DNA of 64,000 nucleotides from Tenebrio molitor. Lineage: Eukaryota > Arthropoda > Insecta > Coleoptera > Tenebrionidae. How positions within the stretch are numbered: position 1 is the stretch's first letter; every line of letters begins with the position of its first letter. Positions 25,241 to 35,518 of the stretch are shown here, piece by piece. Both the position numbers and the translations under genes were made by a program. The notes beneath the pieces were generated by a model. That model worked only from the letters and a program-made list of their open reading frames with translations, was not told the DNA's origin and did not search any database. The stretch is from NCBI RefSeq assembly GCF_963966145.1, contig NC_091047.1, positions 33,232,001 through 33,296,000 on the forward strand, given 5' to 3'.

Positions 25241-26102
25241 AATATCCTTTCAATGGTTAATTATAAGAGAATGCATGTTTTTTGTAACAGCTATTGGCTC
25301 CCATTTGCTATTTAAATTCTTTAAAATGAGGGTTGCCAATTGCTTCCTAATGACATTTTAAGGTCAACTTTCTCATTAAAATATGTCTTCTAGAAAATAG
25401 AATTTGATCTGTCCGAAGATTGTTTTTCAAAAATTGTTTGTTTGCATTTTTTCGAAATTAATCCACCTTTTATGGGCGCACTATACATCCAACGATACTT
25501 TCAAGGAGTTCTTGTTTCTCAACAGTACCAATCTGTATCTAGGGGTTGCGCAACAAATTTCGAAAATATAATTTTATGTAAAATTTAATATTTTATAAAT
25601 TGACGGGGGATGGGGTGTGGAACGTGTGCGGTGGAAGTCCTAAAATACTTTTCATTTTGTTCATGTCATCTCCAATTAGACAGTTTATAAGCGTAGTACA
25701 AAAATAAATCAACAATGCTACATCAACGGGAGTGGTGAGAATAGCGTAAACATCGGGAAAGGCTCCATTTCAAGCATTCCCACAGCGAAACAAAAAAATC
25801 GCGCGGGAAAGTTTTACAACTTCGGCGAAAACTGATCGTTTGATTTAATGACGCTGGCTATACAATATGCACTTATCAGGCCTGGAATGAAGATTACGTT
25901 TTTAAGATAAACAGAAAACACGATCTTAATATTACTTGAAGAGCCGATTCTATGCACTAATATTTTTGTCGAATTAATTTAATTAAAAATAAATAAATTA
26001 ATCCAAACACATTAAAACACAATCTTGTCCGGGTTAATTATACAACTAGTAATACTTCTTATAATAATGAATTAATAATTAATTGAGAACGAAAGACCAA
26101 CA
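25241..26102. other. No gene; decayed repeat R fragment and AT-rich DNA
   Basis: 25330-25560 is a diverged relative of repeat R (GATCTGTCCGAAGATTG, CAACAGTACCAATCTG, GGGGTTGCG). 25560-26100 shows no recognisable feature. Confidence 0.5.
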
Positions 26103-26765
26103 ATCCCACAATTTCAGAAGAATTGGGATAATGTCAATACCAAACGAATAATTGCCAATGACTTAATCTTTAAATCACCTAGAGACTTGGCTCGTTATAA
26201 GGCTTTGCAATGCCGAAAATCTTGGTTACATGCAATACCTTCTCCTAATATTGGTACTCTTTTAGATAACACTTCCTTCCAAATTTGTATTCGTTTAATA
26301 TTGGGTTGTAATCTTTGTACACCTCATATTTGCAAATGCAATACGAAAGTTGACTAAACTGGCATCCACGGTCTAAGTTGTTCAAAAAGCAGTGGTAGAT
26401 TTTCCAGACACACTGAAATTAATTCTATTATCAACTGGGCTTTGACTTCTATTCATGTTAATTCAACTTTAGAACCAAACGGACTGTCTCGAGATGATGG
26501 AAAATGTCCGAATGGGATGACTTTAGTACCGTGGATTAAAGGGCAACCTTTGGTTTGGGACGTTACTGTTGTAAATACACTTGCAGATAGTTACGTTTTG
26601 AAAACTTCTGAAGTTTCAGGTTTTACCACTGAAATGGCTTGCAAACGCAAACATAGCAAATATAGTTCAATTATTTCATCAAATTACGTATTTAAAGGTT
26701 TAGCCTTTGAAACCTTAGACCCTTGGTGCAAAGAAGCCATCGATTTCATTAATGTCATCGGAATC
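26103..26765 (+). pseudogene. Non-LTR retrotransposon (LINE-like) C-terminal fragment
   Basis: One reading frame holds a segment resembling the region after the reverse transcriptase in invertebrate non-LTR retroelement proteins. It has a tryptophan-rich lead-in (SWLHAIPSPNIGTLLDNTSF), a cysteine/histidine cluster (GCNLCTPHICKC), then GIHGLSCSKSSGRFSRH and GLSRDDGKCPNGMTLVPW. An in-frame TAA at 26355-26357 splits it; the longest open part starts at 26442. The frame meets satellite sequence at about 26765, so the 3' end is lost. RT motifs are absent. The family assignment rests on recall of the motif pattern, and the exact clade is not determined. Confidence 0.6.
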
Positions 26766-27275
26766 CGCAAAGGTACTTTTGGGGAATTCGTATTCTTCAA
26801 AAGTACCTTTACGAGATATCAATTTTAAGGTTATGTTCTATTGGAAATGATGTTACAGAGTATGTTGGCCTTTCTGAACCTTTTTATAAAGACCTAATTA
26901 TCTTGAAGACAAATTGACATTAAATTATTATCAACAGGAATCCCGCTTCAACCTCTCTAGTATTTGACGAAGTATTGCTTACAACCGATCCTACTTGATT
27001 AGTGATTAAATAATACTAAAATCCCTTGAAATTATCCCAATCACAAACAAATAAATCATTCTTCAGTTCTCGCAAAGGTACTTTTGGGGAATTCGTGTTC
27101 TTCAAAAGTACCTTTACGTGATATCAAATTTGAGGTTATGTTCTATTGGAAATGATGTTACAGAGTATGTTGCTCTTTGTGAACCTTTTTAAAAAGACCT
27201 AATTATCTTGAAGACAAAGTTGACATTAAATTATTATCAACATGAATCCCGCTGCAGCCCCATTCTTAAAAATGA
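26766..27275. repeat. Degenerate satellite copies after the LINE fragment
   Basis: GGTACTTTTGGGGAATTCG landmarks at 26772 and 27077, only 305 bp apart because about 60 bp of the unit is missing (near 26950). The last unit passes into repeat R copy 2. Confidence 0.85.
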
Positions 27276-27427
27276 ATGAATGAAAGGGAATCTGATTGGA
27301 ATAGCATAAACATAACCGGCATAACCAAAAATCTATTTAATGTCATCTCAAGTTAAAAAATCCGGTCAGTGCCAATTACGAGACAAAAAACCACCAGTAC
27401 TTTTCAACTGTTTCATTGCCAACAGAC

Positions 27428-27596
27428 TAAGAGGTCGATTTCAAGTTGACTTGCAACTTGTATTGTCATGGTAACGACACAAAATTGCAAATTTGAGAAA
27501 GATGACGCATATTAGTAATTAATGTGTACGACAAAGATAGCTACACATTTGCGCTGCACCACCTATTTGTCACCCTGACTTGAAATCGGGCTCTCA
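27428..27596. mobile_element. Short TIR element, about 170 bp
   Basis: Ends AGAGGTCGATTTCAAGTTGAC and TGACTTGAAATCGGGCTCT form an imperfect inverted repeat. Repeat R copy 1 reads straight through the site (CAACAGACTCTGTCATTG near 21739). The exact duplication is unclear. Confidence 0.65.
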
Positions 27597-27620
27597 GTCA
27601 TTGTTCATCACGTGAAAATA

Positions 27621-28124
27621 CACTCACCGGCAGCAAAAAAAACGGAACACTAATTAGTCAACAACAAATTATTCCCATAATACCTATTTTGATGTATTTT
27701 GACCAGGAGGCGATGATAGCAAACATAACCTTGAACATTAGCATAGGCTATTTTATAAGCAATTTCGCTTAAAAACAAATTTTTGGCTTAAAAACCTTCT
27801 TTTCTTAAATTTACCATTTTTATAATAATCAAGCAACCTGGTTAGATTTTTATAACTTTTGTAATGTTTTATTGTTGTTAACTTCGAATTTAAGTGCAGA
27901 AAGTAAAAAAATGTCTCTAGCTGGTGTAAATATTGCCAGAGCAGTAGCTTTGGTTGAAGACTCTTGTTGTTACCGTTATGCAGCTAATGCTATTGAGGCT
28001 CCTCTTGTTAGTCGTCACCGAGCTGTTAGAAGGTTTCAAAAGACTGATTGAAAAAGAGCAACCACATACCGCGACGATAGATTTTTAAATAATAATGGTG
28101 TTCCGCTTTTTCTGCCGGTGAGTG
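27621..28124. mobile_element. Deleted Tc1/mariner-like element, 504 bp
   Basis: Inverted ends CACTCACCGGCAGCAAAAAA and TTTTTCTGCCGGTGAGTG, with TA at 27619-27620 and 28125-28126. Contains a short transposase remnant (27911-28051). Repeat R copy 1 lacks it. Confidence 0.85.
27911..28051 (+). pseudogene. Tc1-like transposase N-terminal remnant
   Basis: A 46-residue frame, MSLAGVNIARAVALVEDSCC..., followed after the stop by KRATT and DDRFL in the same frame. It matches the start of Tc1-type transposases: the first DNA-binding helix-turn-helix (ARAVALVED) and the DDRF block after it. The catalytic domain is deleted. It lies inside the 504-bp TA-flanked element, which explains its origin. Confidence 0.6.
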
Positions 28125-28594
28125 TAGAAATTGATCTGTCCGAAGATGATTTTTTTTACAAATTGTTTGTTTGCATTTTATCGAATTTAATCCACGGTTT
28201 ATGGGTGCACTTTACATCGAAAGGAGTCCAGGGGTTCTATTTTCTCAACAGTACCAATCTGAATGTGCATTTCAACACCTTACTGTACATTATATAAAAT
28301 AACACACCGATACGTTTTAATAAAAAAATAAAATAAAAATAACACCCTGTATAAAATAACACACTGATACGTTTTAATTGTTATTATTTAAATAAAACAA
28401 AATGCAAATTTTATTTTCAGTAAACAATCAACTGCTTGTAAGAAATACTGCTCAAAACCTAAAAAATTTACATTTATTTCGTCTGAGTACAAGATCGTTC
28501 CTAAAAATCTTGCCCGACTTACTCCTCCTTACAACACCTAATTAGGCCCCACATTTTAAACAAAGGCTACATTACATTTCGATTATATCAATTT

Positions 28595-29024
28595 TATCGT
28601 AATCACAAACGAACAAAAAAGCCGGATTCCGAATCATTCTTCATTTCTCGCAAAGGTACTTTTGGGGAATTCGTGTTTTTCAAAAGTACCTTTACGTGGT
28701 GTCAATTTTCAGGTTATATAGGTATGTTCTACTGGAAATGATGTTACAGAGTAGGTATGTCCGCCTCTCTGAGTTTTTTATAAAGACCTAATTATTTTGA
28801 AGTCCAAGTTGACATTAAATTATTATCAACAGGAATGCCGCTGCAACCCCATTCTTAAAAATATTAAATATGACAGGGAATCGGGTGACCCTTTAGTATT
28901 TGGGAAATGTTTTTTACAACGGATGTTTATTGATTAGTGAAAAGAAAAATACTTGAAATTATCCCAATCACAAACGAATTAAAAAGCCGGATTCCGAATC
29001 ATTCTTCAATTCTCGCAAAGGTAC
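28595..29024. repeat. Degenerate satellite copies left of element D
   Basis: Satellite landmarks at about 28657 and 29020 (about 364 bp apart), with GGTTATATAGGTATGTTCTACTGG as a variant insertion also seen at 22720 and 32588. Ends at GTAC 29021-29024, the insertion site of D. Confidence 0.85.
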
Positions 29025-32000
29025 TGTAGTGAGACCGTCCATTTTGATCGTGATGATGTCGTAAATTTTTACATTTTTAACTGTTAATCTATCTTTTAAA
29101 CTCTCAATTTGATATATTAATCTATTTGGCTCGTCTAGTAACCCTTTATACTTATTATTTTCACTTACCTACGTTGTGTTTATTTTTCGTCGATAGTCAC
29201 CTTTATAGTGATGATGGTGTTTTATCTTAAGGCCTATTAGGCAATACTCAGTAGTCGTAACACAAATTCGGAGACAAAGTAGTGTCAAAACGCATGGAGG
29301 AAGAGATTTAAACACAAGTTTCCCCACAATTATTTTATTACAAAATATTTCGAAGCCTTGTTTACAAAATGGATGAGTTCTGCGGGTTTGATCAAATTTT
29401 GCCCTGTGTTAAAGTTATTGTTTAGGTTATGTTTGTAAGCAAATTCGTAAGAGACTTTCTTTGTAATGGTGATCGTGAATTTAAACAAATGATTGAGGCG
29501 TCAGTCTTCACCTGATGAGATTTTATGTTATCCAATTTAGATTTGAAAAGTTTGATTTTGCTGTAACCCCCATTTTTATGTAACCCTATTTACGTACGGC
29601 AAATATAACCTAACCTTCAGGTAACTTGTTCGGACTTATATCACCCAAGCAACATTTAATATCGAGTGCACTGAGTTAGACTTGTACCAGAGTCGGAAGA
29701 TAACATGCTCGCGGCATTTGATAAGTGCATCGCATTTAACTATTACGCCCTACTGCCGAAATACCGCTTCCGGTAAAAGTCCGGTGCTTAAACACCAATT
29801 ACAACTTCCGAATAAAACCCGGATATACAAGTCCTCGCAAATCAATCTGAATGACTGTAGGCGTCATTTCTCTCACAAATTTTCGTCCACGAGCTTCGAC
29901 AAAGACTTGTACAGAACTTTGTCGTACGCGACACCAGTTTATTACAGGTAACCGGGATGGTTATTTTGTCGCGTTTGTCCTCGTGGTAGCCCACACATAC
30001 ATAGTACATGTCGTTGGAGCGGGAATTACGACGCCCATTCTAAGTCCACGGTCGGAAACTACGACCTGACACCGTGTCTTAGACCTAGTAAAGTTGGAGA
30101 AGAGGGTCCCCGGGAACCACGACTCTCCTCATCGTTGATGGCCGACAAACGCGCCTATAATTTCAGGTGCAATTGGTGCAAAACAATAATTTTGCTTGGT
30201 CGCCTAAACACGACGCGGGAGAGAAATAGCCCTACTCTACCCTATATTGAATATGCAACCAATTATTCTATCTCCCTAAAGTTTATAACTAGAAATTTCG
30301 ATCTGATTTGCGGGCACCAGTTGAGAAAATTCAGGAACGATTTAGTTATAAATTAGTAATTGACTGTTAAGTTTCAAAGTCCCTGACTGGTGGTTACACT
30401 CAAATTTAGAGTAAAGAATTTAATATAAAAAATGTTGAATAAAAGGATCAGATAAGTTAAATTTGTAATTTAAGTAATCCGACAACCAAAGTGTTGCGGC
30501 CCCTTTCCATCGGAAATAGAATCATTTGTTGCTGGCTACCTCTAGCTTTAAACTTTTACTTCAAATAACTCGAAACTTGGAAAAAATATTTTAAATTTGG
30601 ATTTTGATTATTTCAAATTGTTGAATAAATTGAAATTAAATATTCCATGGTGAATGACTGATAAAATAATTTCAACGAAAAACAAGTAAATTTTGACATA
30701 GAGTTAATTAATCAAAATAATATAACCCTTTCTCGGGCTTACCTAGAAAGTTTAACACCCTGGTTGCTCGTCGGCACCTGTTGTTGGAACTGGCACTAAC
30801 TTATTTATTAGCACTCGGCACTCTAAACGAAGCTAAAGTGATTTAATACAAATATAGTTTAAACTTGGAAAATTTAAACAAAATCGCAAAGGCAGACACA
30901 CGGATATCGACTAGCTCGAAAGACAGTCAAAAATCCAATTCCCTAAGACAAATGTGCCAAAACTTTAAATAGGGGACGCTAACTCGCCTACCCCCCTTCC
31001 CTTGTTACTCATTTTCCACATGTGTGGAATTATGCAAATTTGACTCTTACGACGCATGGGCATTCGATCAAACCTCGTTTAACTCGCTTAAAAATATTAT
31101 TATTTCCTAGTTAGGGTGGTTTTTCGATTCGCAATATCAACATTATTAAACATACAATTTGTTTGTCCATTGGACAATATAATACAACATAGTAACGATA
31201 GCGAATCAACCCCAATTACGCTGAAAGAGAAATTAAACTCCAAAATTGGTTGTTGTTCTGTCTGCAACTAATTGTTGAACTGAAGATGGTTAATGAATGT
31301 AACAACAAATTTTGTTTGTTTAAATTTACGGAAAGCATATGGAAGAAAGACGTAAGAAAACTGAAAATTTCGTAGTACTACCCCTTGTTAGATGTCGCCC
31401 CCAGTACTACAGCGGTACTATTTTTACATTTTCACGATTTTCTACGCTTTTCTTACAGAAATTTCTACCTACTTCCCTTGTAAAACTATGTTAGTAAATG
31501 GGCAGTAATCGTACGGTGCAAGATTTGCTTACAATAATTAAATAAGGAAAATTGGTTTGTACATCAGAATTACGATTACACCAGCTTAAATTAGGGTTAA
31601 ATTGGATATCAAAATGTTCAGAAAAACACAGCGCGTCTTTCTAAAATAGTGGGTTTGTAACTTGCCTTTGTTTAAACAAGAATTTATTAATTTCGCTAAA
31701 TTTTCCCACAACTGACCACACGTGCAAGTGTAATCCGATATCTTACTTAAAAGTCTCGATCTGTAACGCGTCTCTCGCCACCTTAACAAAACGGACCACC
31801 CTTGGCTGGCGACGCTGTGTTTAAAATCTAAATCGCAGACACCAAAGTCTAGCGGACCAATTCAATTGTGAATATTTTAAACGATTTGACCGATTTACAA
31901 GGATTTAAACTAATTAACAATTTTTACTATATGGATTCAGCAACCCCGAACAAAGCTTCCTATTTCATGTAAACATCTTATGAGAAATTTAAATGAAACA

Positions 32001-32532
32001 TCATTTACGACCAAACTCAGACGAATTGAATTATTAACAACATTGTTAATTCTAGTTAAATTTTGTTTGTGTCACTCAAAATACGCGGCGACTCCTTTCT
32101 AAACGGATGTATTAATTTATTTATCGTTATATCTCTATTTTCATCAATTTTTAAACAACAATTAAATTATTTATCCTTTCGTATGCAAATGAATGCCTTG
32201 CTTGGTCGACTGGTCGAGTGTGGTGGGCGTCTCGCTACCCTGATAACTTGGAGAAATACCACATGGCCTTTTGAAAGAAACTAAAGAAGTTAATCTTGCG
32301 ATTTGCAACGGTCTTACATTCCAGGAAACCCTTCGTGGGAACGGCTCTGTTTTTCTCAACATTCTGACACTTACAAAACATGTGTGTATTTAAAAATGGA
32401 AATAAATGGAATGCATAAATTGCACAGAAACAATTTGGAGATCGTTAAGACAAATTTGACTTTGTTGAATTTAAGGTGAATAATTTCCGCGATGGTAATA
32501 AAATAAAATGTATAAATACCGCGTTCATCACA
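29025..32532 (+). mobile_element. Long solo-LTR-like element D (full length)
   Basis: Starts TGTAGTGAGACCGTCC at 29025, ends GTTCATCACA at 32532 and is flanked by GTAC duplicates (29021-29024, 32533-32536) in the satellite palindrome. At 3508 bp it is very long for an LTR. CTACGTTGTG is at 29169-29178, 144 bp from the 5' end. Element A is a close copy. Short ORFs shared by A and D (for example 72 residues at 29851) carry no known domain and are better explained by common descent of the DNA than by coding. No polymerase, integrase or transposase. Confidence 0.75.
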
Positions 32533-32990
32533 GTACTTTTGGGGAATTTATGATCTTCAAAAGTACCTTTACGTCATATCAATTTTGAGGTTATATAGGT
32601 ATGTTCTACTGGAAATGATGTTACAGAGTATGTCGGCCTCTCTGAGCCTTTTTAAAAAGAAAAGATCTTGAAGGCAAAGTTGACATTAAATTATTATCAA
32701 CAGGAATCCCGCAGTAACCCCATTTAAAAAAAATATTAAATATGAAATGGATCGAGTGACTCTTCTAGTATTTGGCGAAATATTTTTTACATCCGATTTT
32801 ACTTCATTAGTGATTATTAAACAGTACTAAAAATACTTGCAATTGTACAAATCACAAACGAATTAAAAAGCACTGATTCCGAATATACCTTCGATTCTCG
32901 TAAAGGTACTTTTGGGGAATTCGTGTTCTTCAAAAGTGATATCAATTTTTTAAGGTTATGTTCTATTCGAAATGATGTTACATAAAGATG
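32533..32990. repeat. Degenerate satellite copies right of element D
   Basis: Landmarks at about 32533 (GTACTTTTGGGGAATTTATG) and 32906 (GGTACTTTTGGGGAATTCG). The second is truncated after GGTTATGTTCTATTCG. This is the distal limit of recognisable satellite. Confidence 0.8.
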
Positions 32991-33279
32991 AATTTATATT
33001 ATTAAAAAAACAAATCTTGAAGACAAAATTGACTCTAAAATGATATTAGAAACTAAAAATTATAAATAGAAAATGGAGTCGACTAACCTTTCGTTTAAAA
33101 AGTCTTTTCAAAGTTTTTGATTCAAATCTTTTTTGTAAGTATAGACCACCTGGAGTCTCCTTGACATAGATTAAAGATTGCAAAAGTGGATAACGTGTCT
33201 CTCAATAATTGAAATTTATTTTAATTCTTTACTTGCATTTTTTATTTTCTTAACAGTTTTCACAAAAATAATTTTTAAT

Positions 33280-34200
33280 TTTACAAAATTTACAAAAGGA
33301 GTAGTTTTTCAAATGGTTGAACGCAAAACGACAAAAAAATATCCTTTCCCGTAAGGGAACAGAAACTGCTTGAAAGTATCATTAGATACAGTCAATGAAG
33401 ATTATGTACCTAATGAAACTTTCAGGGAGTTTCTGTTTCTCAAAAGTGCCAATTCGTATGTAGGGGGTTGCGGCACAGATTAGTAAGCCAGTTATGAGGA
33501 AAACAAAATTTTTGATTAGCCATTAATGTTGTGACAGTTTTTAAGATGATCGCATCATTTTAAAAAACTTCTACGAGATTTTGGATTTTGAAAAAAAAGC
33601 GGAGGGTGAAACTTGAAAAAAAGTTACTGTTTGTTCGTCATCTGAAATTAGACAGTTAAGGTTTGTAGTATTTTGCTTTTTTGTACATAAAAAAGTTTGG
33701 GGGTTGAAAGGGGGTGGGAGGGTATTTTCTTGTCACACTGTTAACATTAAAACTAAGAATTCTTAGTGTGAACAATCAATGCTAAAAAACAAAAAATTTA
33801 TGGGAGCAAATTTACAAAAGGGGGTGGTTTTTCAAAGGGTTGAGCGTAAAACAAAAAAAAAATATCATTGCCCTTGATAATAGAGTTTATGTATCTAATA
33901 ATACTTTCAAGGAGTCACGGTTTCTCAAAAGTACCAATTCGTGTGTAGGGGGTTGCGGCACAGATTTGTAAATAAGCCAGTTATGAGCAGAACAAAATTT
34001 TTGATTAGCCATTAGTGTTGTGACAGTTTTTAAGATGATCACAACACTTTAAAAAAGTTTTACGACATTTAGGAATTGTGAAAGTAAACGCAGGGGGTGA
34101 GAATTAAAAAAAATACCGTTGATCATTATCCGAAATTAGACAGTTAACGTTTGTGGTATTTTGCTTTCACAAACATAAAAAAAGGTTGGAGGGTAACTTC
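33280..34200. repeat. Two-copy direct repeat, about 0.5 kb
   Basis: Blocks such as TTTCTCAAAAGTNCCAATTCG, TAGGGGGTTGCGGCACAGAT, CAAAATTTTTGATTAGCCATTA and GTGACAGTTTTTAAGATGATC occur near 33418-33560 and again near 33903-34040, about 485 bp apart. Non-coding. TTTCTCAAAAGTACC resembles one arm of the satellite palindrome, so a distant relationship is possible. Confidence 0.7.
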
Positions 34201-34624
34201 TTATCAAAATTGTTAACATTAGAACTAAAAATTCTTGGGGTGAACGGTAAATATTGCAAAAAAATATTCATTATTCATTGGATTTACAAATTGTTGATTA
34301 AAACGGGATGAAGGATATGATTGATCATGTGGAAGAACTTATTTAAAGGCAGATTTTTATTATGCCAAAATAAGGATTGAAAAGCTAATTTAGAGTAATA
34401 ATAATAATTTATAAACATTTTGTCAATTAAAATAAGGGTTGAAAACGAGTTTTATGGCAATGAAATTGCTGTCCATATTTGAAAATAATTTCGTAATGTA
34501 TTTCACCACCTAGGGGACAATAGTCTAGTTAAACTCATTACAGTGTCGATACAGTGTTAGTTCATGTAGTGGGCAGCACATCCCAATGAGATCTTGATAC
34601 CTCAAAGGTACCTTTCCGTTGCAT

Positions 34625-34652
34625 GGAATTTCGAGGAGCTCCTCGAAATTCC
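34625..34652. repeat. Perfect 28-bp palindrome
   Basis: Each arm is GGAATTTCGAGGAG or its complement, with no loop. It sits in a run of related motifs (CTCCTCGAAAGTACC, CTCCTCAAAAGTATC) up to 34710 that echo the satellite arm. Confidence 0.8.
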
Positions 34653-34715
34653 CAAATTCTCCTCGAAAGTACCATTCCGTGGTACAAATCTCCTCAAAAG
34701 TATCTTTCCCCATAC

Positions 34716-35080
34716 ATATATGTATATATTTGTTATAATAAACACTGCCTAAGATATTCTATTGTAAACATCGCGTTCGAAAACGCATTTGAGTATTTCA
34801 TCCACGGTGCTAACTGACCATCATTTATGTATAATGTGTATTTTTTGTATATAGTTACGATGTGCATTTATGTATGCATTTGTTATAATAAACACTGCCC
34901 AAGATATTCTGTTGTAAACATCGCGTTCTAAAACGCGATTGAATATTTTAACCACGATGCTAATTAACCATTATTCATGTATTATGTGTATTTTTTGTAT
35001 ATATGTACTTACGATGAGTATTTATGTATGCATTTGTTATAATAAACACTACCCAAAATATTCTGTTGTAAACATTGCAT
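34716..35080. repeat. 153-bp tandem repeat, second locus (about 2.4 copies)
   Basis: Same unit as 8900-9165: GTTATAATAAACACTGCC, AAGATATTCTNTTGTAAACA and the GCGTTC block recur with about 153-157 bp spacing. Non-coding. Confidence 0.75.
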
Positions 35081-35386
35081 TATCCATCCCCTCCTGGTAA
35101 GCAAAACGGTCACCACTATTAAAATTCAAATTTCCTGCCAAACGGAATGGTTGCCAGCCTTAGTGTTAATTACGAACACTCGGGTTAACACACATTCCCA
35201 AACACAGGTTAAGTAAATTGCACATTTCAGTTAACAATCGGGTTTACACTCATTTCCAAACGCTCAGGTTAGGCAACCTGCAATACCTTTGCGCATGCGC
35301 AGTTTCTAAGAGGGGGAATGCTCCATTTCCCATTAGGAGGGGGGCCCAGAACCGGCTATCTCCATCTACTTCTAGTAGTGGAAAAA
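35081..35386. other. No gene seen
   Basis: Short repeated phrases such as CGGGTTAACAC and AGGTTAAGTAA occur near 35180-35270. No coding, RNA or terminal repeat was found. Confidence 0.4.
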
Positions 35387-35518
35387 ATAGTATATAAACC
35401 ACGGTGAAGAAGTCCCTTATAGCCTTCGCGCCTTAGAACCCTCGGCACACCTCGGGCTCTAATCTTGGCGCTCAGGCTATAATCATGAACTTCTTCACCT
35501 TGGTGTGTAATATACTAT
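35387..35518. repeat. Foldback hairpin repeat
   Basis: Outer arms ATAGTATATAAACCACGGTG (35388 on) plus AAGAAG, and CTTCTTCACCTTGGTGTG plus TAATATACTAT (ending about 35516). Middle arms TTATAGCC / GGCTATAA and GCGCC / GGCGC. The inner part has CCTCGGCACACCTCGGGC. Architecture like the hairpins at 6858, 53582 and 61309. Confidence 0.65.

Larger units (their letters stand above)
27275..28585. repeat. Dispersed repeat R, copy 2 (with two insertions)
   Basis: Parallels 21600-22690. It holds a MITE (27428-27596) and a mariner-like remnant (27621-28124), both absent from copy 1, and shows the empty site for the copy 1 MITE. A short local duplication of the AACACACCGATACG region lies near 28305-28375. 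Confidence 0.75.

Noticed and set aside
29851..30069. 72-residue ORF nearly identical in elements A (12274) and D (29851)
   Set aside because: Explained by recent common origin of the two elements; no domain, no start context, and neighbouring frames are as well conserved.
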